From Fen-1058 sp964398185 (lineage in GTDB: Bacteria; Chloroflexota; Anaerolineae; Fen-1058), in NCBI GenBank assembly GCA_964398185.1, contig CAYNML010000012.1, positions 1-64,000 on the forward strand: a DNA stretch of 64,000 bases. The letters run 5' to 3'. The notes beneath the pieces are model-generated. The model did no database searches. It was not told where the DNA came from and was given only the letters and a program-made list of their open reading frames with translations. Both the position numbers and the translations under genes were made by a program. Of the stretch, positions 49,549-56,953 are shown one piece after another (position 1 is the first letter of the stretch; the number at the start of each line of letters is the position of its first letter).

Positions 49549-52500
49549 CTAGGCCAGCTGGCGCTTCACTTCCTTCACCAGCCGCTCGGCGTCGTACGGC
49601 TTCTGAATGAAGCCCACCTCGCTCTGATCGCCAAAACGCGCTGCGACCTCATCTTGACTGTACCCCGACGACAGCAGGACGCGCACATGCGCATTGATCT
49701 GGCGCAGTTCGCGCAGTGTCTCTTCACCGTTAAGGCCCGGCATGGACAGGTCCAGCAAAATTAATCCAATGTCGGTCTGCCGTTGCCGGAATAGCTCAAT
49801 TCCCGCGCGGCCGTCCGGCGCGCTGAGCACCGTCACCCCTTCCAGCTCCAAAATGTCGGTGACGGCATCACGCACCGGCGCCTCATCGTCAATCACCAGG
49901 ACTAACTGATGTGTCATATCCACCTCCTGCCAGGCCGGCGCAGACACTGCTTCCACCGCGGTTACTGTGCCACCCGGTAGAATAATCTCAAACGTCGTAC
50001 CCACCTGCGGTGTACTGGTCACCTTTAAGCCGCCGCCGTGACCCCGCACGATGCCCAGCACAGCAGCCAGTCCCAGGCCGCGGCCGGTGAACTTGGTGGA
50101 AAAGAACGGGTCGAAGATGCGCGCCAGTGTTTCAGCATCCATGCCGTGGCCGTTGTCGGCCACGCTCAACTGCACATAGTCGCCTGCCGGCAGTGCCTGC
50201 TCGCCGATCTGCCACGCGGCCGCGGTCTCAGGACTCAAGATCAACCGCTGGGTGCGCACCACCACCTCGCCGGCCCGGTCGCCAATCGCTTCCGCGGCAT
50301 TGATGATGAGATTCATGATCACTTGCTGCAATTGCCCGGCATCACCCACAATGACAGGCAGCGGGGCTGCCAAATCCGAACGCAGCGCCACTTGTTTGGG
50401 CACGGCCACTTCAAACAGGTGCAGATTCTCCTGGATCAGCCGGTTTAGATCGATGGGCCGCCGTTCAAACTGGCCGCGGCCGGAATACGCCAGCAACTGC
50501 CGTGTCAAATCGGCGGCACGGCGCGCCGCCGATACGGCCTTCTCGATGGGGGCGCGCGCCGGATTGTGGTCACCCAGCTGACTCAAGGCCAGCGACGTCT
50601 GACCCAAAATCGCCACCAATAGATTATTGAAGTCATGCGCAATGCCGCCTGCCAGCAGACCCAGGCTTTCCATCTTCTGGGCGCGGCGCAGCGCCTCTTC
50701 GGTGCGGCGGCGCTCGGTGACGTCTGTCGCCAGCACCACCTCGGCGGGTCGTCCATCCAGCACCAGTGTGTGCGAAGTGATCTCGACCTCAATCAAGCTG
50801 CCGTCTTTCCGGCGGTGCCGCCACACCCCGGCCTCGCCCAGTCCCTGTGTCACCTGCCTGACATTCTCTAACAGCGCAGGCGCATCCTGGGCCGGTCGGA
50901 TGTCAACGACGGTCATGTTCAGGAACTCTTCGCGCGAGTAACCATAGTGGCTGATTGCCGCATCATTTACGGCCAGGAAGCGCAGCGTCTCCAGATCGTA
51001 GGCCCACATGGGGTGCGGATTACTGTCGAACAAGATGCGATAGCGCTCTTCCGAATCCCGCAGCGCCTGGGCGGTGCGCTCACGCTCAGTCATATCCACG
51101 GCCACCCCGATGACGCCGTTCAACTCATCCTGCTGAGAAGTCAAGGGTGACAACCACACTTCATAGGCGCGCTGATTGAGCTCAAGGATGACATTTAATG
51201 GTTCGCCGGCCAGCGCCAGCTGCATGGCCGCGGCAAGGCGCGGCAGATCTCGCACGATCTCAAACACCGATCGGCCCACCAGATTCTCAGCTGGAGTGTC
51301 CAGCGCCTCCAGGCCGCGCCCTTCGACAAACGTGAAGCATCCATCGCGATCGAGCGCAAACAGAATGACCGGTATATTGGCCGTGACGGCTCGCAGCCGC
51401 GCCTCGCTGGCGCGCAGCGCCGCCTCGGCCCGCTGCCGATCGGTGATGTCAATGTTGACGCCGATGATCCCCTGAATTTCGCCTTCACTCCAGATGGGCG
51501 CAATAATCTCGTGAAAATGGCGCTGCTCGCCGTCCAGCTCGTACGTCACTTCGCCTTGCACGACCTCGCCGGCAAACGCGCGGCGATTGCTGGAGTCCCA
51601 GTGAGCGCGCAGAGGCCCTGGCAGATCGAGTTGATCGACGCGCTGACCAAGCCGTTCGCCCCAATGTCGCGCGCTGATCGAATTCTGCAGAACATATCGG
51701 CGATCCATATCCATGGCCCAAAAATCAAACGGCAGGCTTTCCACGGCGGCCGTCAAACGGGCGGCGTTCTGGCGCGCTTCGGTGTACAAGCGGGCGCGGG
51801 TGATGGCGGTGTTGACGTGCTCGCTGAGCGCAATCATCAGGCGCAGGTCGGCTTCGGTCAGCCGGTAGCCGCGCGTGCTTTCGATGTTCAGCACGCCCGC
51901 CACGCGGCCGGCGTCCAGCAACGGCACGGCCACCTCGGAAATGATGTCGTCCATCGTCGCCAGAAAGGCTGGCTCGGCAAACACATCTTCCACGAGTTCA
52001 GGCCGGCCAGATCGCGCCACGCGCCCCATGACGCCGGACGCCAGCGGCACCTCGGACAACACCAGATCATAGCCCACCTGGTGCTGGAGCCGCAGAACGT
52101 GCTCGTGCAGCACATACAGACTGACCAGCGTATAACCAAAGGTATCGGCGATGGCGTTGACCACCGTGCGGAACAGCTCCGCCAAGTTCAGTTCCCCCGT
52201 CATCGCCGTGCGCACCCGATCGAGCAGCGTCAATTCCTGCGCCTGCCGCTGCGCCGCTTCAAAGAGATCGTGATAGCGCTGCTCGCTGTCGCGCAGCGCC
52301 GTCTCAGAACGCTTCCGCTCCGTGATGTCTTGAATCCAGGCAAAGAAGGTCGTGCGCCCTTTCCAGCGAAACGGTCCGCTGACCAATTCCACCGGGAAGA
52401 TGGTGCCGTCCTTCTTGCGATGGTAGCGCAGCGGAACGGACATGGTACCGCCAGCCAGCGCCTGCTGCACCGCCGCTGCCGATCGTTCCGGTTCGGCGCT

Positions 52501-54756
52501 GATATCGCGTATCGTCATGCCGCCCAGCAGTTCTTCACGACTGTAGCCGTACAATCGCACAAAAGCCATGTTGACATCGACCAATTGCAGATTAATCGCG
52601 TCAAAAATGGTGATCGGCACCAGATCGTTCGAGAACAGGATGCGATACTTCTCCTCGCTCTCACGCAGCGCTTCCTCGGCCCGTTTGCGGTGAATAGCCA
52701 TGGCGACCTGGGCTGAAACGTACTGCAGGATCGCCTTGTGCTCGTCCGTCAGCGGCACGCGCGCCAGATAACTCTGCACCGCCAGCAGCCCGATGCTCTC
52801 ACCGGCGACCTGCAAAGGAGCGCCCAGCCAGAACTCTGGTACCGGGCCAATGTTAGTGACTTGCCCTTGCTCGAGCATGGCTTCAATCTGGGCCTTGGTC
52901 CCCAGCCAGGGCTCGCCCAACTGCAGTACAAAATCCGTCAGACTCTGTCCGCCTTGACGAGAAACACCGCGCACATCCGGGTGGACTTCGTCAACGAAAT
53001 ACTCAAACGTAACCGTAGCGGATGAGCGATCATACAAGGCCAGATAGAAGTTGCGTGCCGGCATGAGGTCGCTGACAATCCGATGAATCGCTTGATAGAG
53101 TTCGTTCAGATTGCGGGCGGTCTGCGCCGCCTCGGCAATGCGGTAAATGGCCGCTCGCACTTGCTCGGTCTGTTTGCGCTGGATGGCCATCGCCACCTGG
53201 GTCGAGACGAAACCCAGCAGGTCGCGGTGCTCCTCGGTCAGGCGCACATGCTCAGAATAGCTCTGCACCGCGATGACACCCATCACCCGGTCTCGCACCT
53301 TGAGCGGCACCCCAATCCAGTCGACCGACGCCCCGCCAATCAGTTCCACTGCGCCGCGCCGCACCAGCTCGTCGAAAATTTCCGGAGATGCAAACAGGGG
53401 CTGGCCGGTGCGCAGCACATAGGCCGTCAGACTCTTGCCGGGCTGTTGCAGCGGAGTGACGTCATCGTATTCGTCAACCAGATATGGAAAGGTAATCAAG
53501 TCGGACGCTGGATCAGATAAGGCGATGTAAAAATTGCGCGCCGGCATGAGCTCATTCACGATGGCATGCACCGCCGGATACAAATCTTCCAGCGAAGCCG
53601 TCGTTTGCGCCGCTTCCGAGATGCGATAGATGGCCTGCTGTGTCTGCTCGGTACGCTTGCGCTGAATGGCCATGGCGACCTGCGCCGAGATGAACTGCAA
53701 GATCTGCTGGTGTTCTTCCGTCAGGCGCTCGCCTGCCGTGTAGGTCTGCACAGCCATGACACCGATCGTCTGGTCTTGCCACTTGAGCGGCACACCCAAC
53801 CAGTCGAGGGCCATCACGCCAACCAGCTGTAAATCCTGCTCAGCCGCCAGCTGCTCGATCTGCGCTGTGGTCGCGAGCAACGGCGCGCCCGTGCGCCAGA
53901 CGTAATCCACCAGGGTCCTGCCCGCCGGCCGCGGCGGCGGTGCAAATTCGCCAGGATAATGCTCATCCACGCGATAGGGGAAATTGAACGATCTGGTTGC
54001 GGCATTGTACAGTGCAATGCCGAAGTTGCGCGCCGGCATTAAATCGGCAATGATGCTGTGAATGGAGCGATACAATTCATCCAGATTCTGTGCCGTGTGG
54101 ACAGCTTCTGTGATGCGATACAATGAGGATTGAATTTGCGTTGTGCGCTGCCGTTCCGACAGATCATCCTTTACTTCAGCCAGCAACCGGGCCTTTTCCA
54201 CCGCCAGGGCGGCGTGCTCGGCAAACAGGGTGACGAGCCGGACCTCATCTTCGTCAAAGTCGCCAGTGCGCTCATCGTCGGTGACGTTGATGACCCCGAT
54301 AACTTTCTCGCCAATTCTGAGCGGCACGCCCACCACGCGCCGGAAAGGAGTATTGCCGTACACCGCGGCGCGACCAGCCCACACCCGATAATCCGGCACT
54401 ATCAGCACTTGTCCCGTTTGCGCCACACGCCCAGATAAGCCCTCACCCATGTTCAAGATGACGCCCGGCGTGATGCCCGGTAGGTTGTGAGCAACCACCA
54501 ATTCCAGCGTCGTATTGTCCGGACGCACCAGGTACAAGCCGCCCATTGAGGCATTCAACAAACCCGCGGCTTTCTCGATGATGGTCTGCAGCAGCGTGGT
54601 CAGGTCGGTCAGTTGGCCGATCTCCAGCGTGATGTCATGCAGGGCGGTCAGCTCCCGGGCGCGGCGCGCCGCCATCTGTTCAAGTGCAGCCAGGCGAACG
54701 CGCAGCTGCTCGATCTCAGCAGGTTCAGACGAAACAGGAGTCGCAGCAGCAGCCAT
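49549..54756 (-). CDS. Hybrid sensor histidine kinase with five GAF and four PAS domains and a receiver
   Basis: Soluble protein of 1735 residues without membrane segments. Estimated order: GAF (50-190), three similar GAF repeats (205-370, 375-540, 545-710), PAS (720-835), GAF (860-1000), three PAS (1010-1370), HisKA with GGIAHDFNNLLVAILGQTSL, HATPase_c with VADNGHGMDAETLARIFDPF and GLGLAAVLGIV, and receiver (1617-1735) with phospho-acceptor Asp in LILLDLSMPG. The three middle GAFs each start with a LYRI-TEA-type helix and contain DLMPARNF or ELMPARNF, so they arose by tandem duplication. It is 17 bases downstream of no partner; the WS/DGAT gene follows it on the same strand. Confidence 0.9.
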   Translation of the reverse strand: MAAAATPVSSEPAEIEQLRVRLAALEQMAARRARELTALHDITLEIGQLTDLTTLLQTIIEKAAGLLNASMGGLYLVRPDNTTLELVVAHNLPGITPGVILNMGEGLSGRVAQTGQVLIVPDYRVWAGRAAVYGNTPFRRVVGVPLRIGEKVIGVINVTDDERTGDFDEDEVRLVTLFAEHAALAVEKARLLAEVKDDLSERQRTTQIQSSLYRITEAVHTAQNLDELYRSIHSIIADLMPARNFGIALYNAATRSFNFPYRVDEHYPGEFAPPPRPAGRTLVDYVWRTGAPLLATTAQIEQLAAEQDLQLVGVMALDWLGVPLKWQDQTIGVMAVQTYTAGERLTEEHQQILQFISAQVAMAIQRKRTEQTQQAIYRISEAAQTTASLEDLYPAVHAIVNELMPARNFYIALSDPASDLITFPYLVDEYDDVTPLQQPGKSLTAYVLRTGQPLFASPEIFDELVRRGAVELIGGASVDWIGVPLKVRDRVMGVIAVQSYSEHVRLTEEHRDLLGFVSTQVAMAIQRKQTEQVRAAIYRIAEAAQTARNLNELYQAIHRIVSDLMPARNFYLALYDRSSATVTFEYFVDEVHPDVRGVSRQGGQSLTDFVLQLGEPWLGTKAQIEAMLEQGQVTNIGPVPEFWLGAPLQVAGESIGLLAVQSYLARVPLTDEHKAILQYVSAQVAMAIHRKRAEEALRESEEKYRILFSNDLVPITIFDAINLQLVDVNMAFVRLYGYSREELLGGMTIRDISAEPERSAAAVQQALAGGTMSVPLRYHRKKDGTIFPVELVSGPFRWKGRTTFFAWIQDITERKRSETALRDSEQRYHDLFEAAQRQAQELTLLDRVRTAMTGELNLAELFRTVVNAIADTFGYTLVSLYVLHEHVLRLQHQVGYDLVLSEVPLASGVMGRVARSGRPELVEDVFAEPAFLATMDDIISEVAVPLLDAGRVAGVLNIESTRGYRLTEADLRLMIALSEHVNTAITRARLYTEARQNAARLTAAVESLPFDFWAMDMDRRYVLQNSISARHWGERLGQRVDQLDLPGPLRAHWDSSNRRAFAGEVVQGEVTYELDGEQRHFHEIIAPIWSEGEIQGIIGVNIDITDRQRAEAALRASEARLRAVTANIPVILFALDRDGCFTFVEGRGLEALDTPAENLVGRSVFEIVRDLPRLAAAMQLALAGEPLNVILELNQRAYEVWLSPLTSQQDELNGVIGVAVDMTERERTAQALRDSEERYRILFDSNPHPMWAYDLETLRFLAVNDAAISHYGYSREEFLNMTVVDIRPAQDAPALLENVRQVTQGLGEAGVWRHRRKDGSLIEVEITSHTLVLDGRPAEVVLATDVTERRRTEEALRRAQKMESLGLLAGGIAHDFNNLLVAILGQTSLALSQLGDHNPARAPIEKAVSAARRAADLTRQLLAYSGRGQFERRPIDLNRLIQENLHLFEVAVPKQVALRSDLAAPLPVIVGDAGQLQQVIMNLIINAAEAIGDRAGEVVVRTQRLILSPETAAAWQIGEQALPAGDYVQLSVADNGHGMDAETLARIFDPFFSTKFTGRGLGLAAVLGIVRGHGGGLKVTSTPQVGTTFEIILPGGTVTAVEAVSAPAWQEVDMTHQLVLVIDDEAPVRDAVTDILELEGVTVLSAPDGRAGIELFRQRQTDIGLILLDLSMPGLNGEETLRELRQINAHVRVLLSSGYSQDEVAARFGDQSEVGFIQKPYDAERLVKEVKRQLA

Positions 54757-54811
54757 CGTAAATCCCGTTCAAGAAAGGCGTAGTCTGTTTTCAGTATAGC
54801 ACAGCCACAAC

Positions 54812-55951
54812 CTACAGGCGCTCGATAATTGTCGCGGTGGCCATGCCATGACCGATGCACATGGTCTGCAAGCCATAGCGGCCCTGAATGCGTTCCACAT
54901 GATGCAGCAGCTTGGTCAGCAACACTGCACCGGTAGCGCCCAACGGATGCCCGTGTGCGATAGCGCCGCCGTTGGGATTGACCCGCGCCACATCAGGCTT
55001 GATCTCCTTCTCCCACGCCAACACCACCGACGCAAACGCTTCGTTGATCTCGATCACATCGATCCGATCGATCGTCAGCCCCGATCGCTCCAGCGCTTTT
55101 TGCGTCGCCGGGATGGGGCCCGTCAGCATGAGCACCGGATCGCTGCCCACCACTGCTCGGGCGGCGAAACGCGCGCGCGGCTTCAGTCCCAACCCGATCG
55201 CTCGATCAAGCGACATCAGCAAGAGCGCCGCACAGCCGTCGCTGATCTGACTGGCATTGCCCGCCGTGATGACGCCGTCCGGCTTGAAGGCCGGCGACAA
55301 CTGCCGCATCTTGTCGAGGTTCGGCTCGAAGCGAATGCCTTCGTCGTAGTTAAGCGACCCGATCGAACCGTCGGGCTGCGGCGCTTCGATCGGGACGATT
55401 TCCGGAACGAAGTCGCCGCGCTTCGCCGCCGCCGCCGCTTTGATATGGCTCGCAAACGCATACCGATCGAGATCGTCGCGCGTGAAGCCCCAGCGTTCGG
55501 CGATCATTTCGGCGGATAAGCCCTGATGCACCAGCGGATACGGAAAATCCGGCGGCCATTGCGCCGGCCAATCCGAACCGAGCGGCACGCGGCTCATCAT
55601 TTCAACACCACCCGCCACGACAATGTCCATGTCGCCGGATGCGATGGCTTGTGCGGCGAAGTGTACGGCCTGCTGGCTGGAGCCGCACATGCGATTCAGC
55701 GTGACCGCCGGGACTTCCACCGGCAGCCCCGCTTGCAGCACGGCCAGGCGCGTGACATTGGCGCCCTGTTCACCCAGCGGCGTGACACAGCCAAAGATCA
55801 CATCTTCGATTAAGGCCGGATCGATCTGCGCCCGCTCGATCAGCGCCCGCAAAACGCGCGCGGCCAGGTGCACCGGCAATAGTGTGCTTAACGTTCCATG
55901 GCGCTTGCCAACCGGCGCGCGCACCGCCTCGACGATAACGACATCGCGCAT
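54812..55951 (-). CDS. Thiolase (acetyl-CoA acyltransferase)
   Basis: Protein of 379 residues. Nucleophile Cys in LNRMCGSSQQAVHFA, catalytic His in NGGAIAHGHPLGATGAVLLT and second Cys in QTMCIGHGMATATII. It condenses or cleaves acyl-CoA, in beta-oxidation or polyhydroxyalkanoate/mevalonate-type routes; the sequence does not tell which. The start at 55951 is set by MRDVVIVEAVRAPVG. It follows the DUF2277 gene by eight bases. Confidence 0.93.
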   Translation of the reverse strand: MRDVVIVEAVRAPVGKRHGTLSTLLPVHLAARVLRALIERAQIDPALIEDVIFGCVTPLGEQGANVTRLAVLQAGLPVEVPAVTLNRMCGSSQQAVHFAAQAIASGDMDIVVAGGVEMMSRVPLGSDWPAQWPPDFPYPLVHQGLSAEMIAERWGFTRDDLDRYAFASHIKAAAAAKRGDFVPEIVPIEAPQPDGSIGSLNYDEGIRFEPNLDKMRQLSPAFKPDGVITAGNASQISDGCAALLLMSLDRAIGLGLKPRARFAARAVVGSDPVLMLTGPIPATQKALERSGLTIDRIDVIEINEAFASVVLAWEKEIKPDVARVNPNGGAIAHGHPLGATGAVLLTKLLHHVERIQGRYGLQTMCIGHGMATATIIERL

Positions 55952-55959
55952 GCTGAACC

Positions 55960-56163
55960 TCACTCACCGCGGGCCAACTGCTGCAACAAGTGACGTGTCG
56001 CTGCGGCGACCTCGGTCACAGCCTGCTGGAAAGCGGCCTCGTTCGCGCGCGACGGTTTGCGATAGCCGCTGACCTTGCGCACGAATTGCAGCGCAGCGGC
56101 ATGAATCTCTTCGGGGGTCGGGGATCGATCGGGTTGGCGTAGCTGTTTGATGCTGCGGCACAT
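55960..56163 (-). CDS. DUF2277 small protein
   Basis: Protein of 67 residues: MCRSIKQLRQPDRSPTPEEI, HAAALQFVRKVSGYRKPSRA, then NEAAFQQAVTEVAAATRHLL. This matches DUF2277 throughout, a short helical family I know from actinobacteria and Chloroflexota with no assigned function. RBS CAGGAGCATGACTGC precedes it. It sits between a small Cys protein and thiolase, in one direction with short gaps. Confidence 0.88.
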   Translation of the reverse strand: MCRSIKQLRQPDRSPTPEEIHAAALQFVRKVSGYRKPSRANEAAFQQAVTEVAAATRHLLQQLARGE

Positions 56164-56167
56164 GCAG

Positions 56168-56374
56168 TCATGCTCCTGTAGGGACCTGGCGCCAAGCGGC
56201 TGCTTGCTCCAGCGTCATGCCGTTCAGATCGGTGACCTGTAACGCCGCCAGCTGTCCAGGCTGGCAGCCGTAGCACCGGCAGGCGGCCGGAGCGGCGGCG
56301 ACGAGGTTGAACGTGTCCGGATCGTACACCGGCCTGACGGCGCGCTGGTTTGCGAACAGGCGGCTGCGGATCAC
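56168..56374 (-). CDS. Possible small Cys-containing protein
   Basis: A 68-codon frame from GTG at 56374 to a stop four bases before DUF2277. It contains ACRCYGCQPGQLAAL, a CxCxxC that could bind metal, and a normal helix LNGMTLEQAAAWRQV. It fits the gap between the CBS and DUF2277 genes and the spacing supports a real gene, but the start is weak and I recognise no family. Confidence 0.45.
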   Translation of the reverse strand: MIRSRLFANQRAVRPVYDPDTFNLVAAAPAACRCYGCQPGQLAALQVTDLNGMTLEQAAAWRQVPTGA

Positions 56375-56385
56375 GCCAGAGGAAT

Positions 56386-56799
56386 TCAGTCCGGCCCCCA
56401 GCCGCGTTCCTCCACCGATTGAAAAATATCGGTGTCGCTGACGATGCCCACGAGCTTGCCGCCCTTCATCACCACCGCGCGCCGGATGTTGGCATCGAGC
56501 ATGATGATGGAGCACTGCTTGATGGTGGTGTCGGGCGAGACGGTGATCAAGGGCGAGGACATCAGATCGCCAACGGTCACGTGGAATAACGGGCGGTCGG
56601 CGGCGACAATCTTCTTCAGCACGTCGCGCTGGGTCATGATGCCGTAGGCGCCGCCGGGGCGATCGGGTTCCACGACAACACTGTGAATCTGCTTCTCGCG
56701 CATCAAGTGCAGCGCGTCCTCGATCGGCATGGACGCGGCAACCGTGATTACGGGCGAGGTCATGATCCCTTCGACGATGTGAGGTTGGGGACCGATCAT
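56386..56799 (-). CDS. CBS-domain pair protein
   Basis: Protein of 137 residues with two CBS motifs: VEGIMTSPVITVAASMPIED with YGIMTQRDVLKKIV, then VGDLMSSPLITVSPDTTIKQ with LVGIVSDTDIFQSVEE. Nucleotide-sensing regulator by family. The open frame 56168-56926 that covers it on the same strand is in another phase and is not coding in this part. It heads the CBS-DUF2277-thiolase run. Confidence 0.87.
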   Translation of the reverse strand: MIGPQPHIVEGIMTSPVITVAASMPIEDALHLMREKQIHSVVVEPDRPGGAYGIMTQRDVLKKIVAADRPLFHVTVGDLMSSPLITVSPDTTIKQCSIIMLDANIRRAVVMKGGKLVGIVSDTDIFQSVEERGWGPD

Positions 56800-56877
56800 G
56801 CGAGCATCTCCTATGGGCGAGTGTCCTGCTGCAGTTCGGGGCTAATTTCAGTATAGCACATGCTGTAAAGAGGCAGC

Positions 56878-56908
56878 AAAAAAACGGATGAGCGCCCGCC
56901 CATCCGTT
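56878..56908 (-). terminator. Intrinsic terminator of the molybdenum hydroxylase operon
   Basis: On the minus strand AACGGATG, a 10-base GC-rich loop and CATCCGTT are followed by seven T residues. It is placed about 40 bases after the stop of the hydroxylase gene. Confidence 0.88.
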
Positions 56909-56953
56909 CTTCGCTGATTCGCTCATTCGCTGATTCGCTTGCTCGCTGCCTCA
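56909..56953 (-). repeat. GCGAATGAGCGAATCA low-complexity repeat at the hydroxylase stop
   Basis: On the minus strand TGAGGCAGCGAGCAAGCGAA, TCAGCGAATGAGCGAATCAG, CGAAG is built of 8-base steps. The first TGA is the stop codon of the hydroxylase gene. Similar GCGGATGA/GCGAATCA steps occur in the island at 2121-2136 and 3105-3320. Confidence 0.65.

Noticed and set aside
56168..56926. 252-codon minus-strand frame covering the CBS gene
   Set aside because: The CBS protein is encoded in another frame with both motifs intact. Only the last 68 codons of this frame are outside other genes and are kept as a doubtful small gene.
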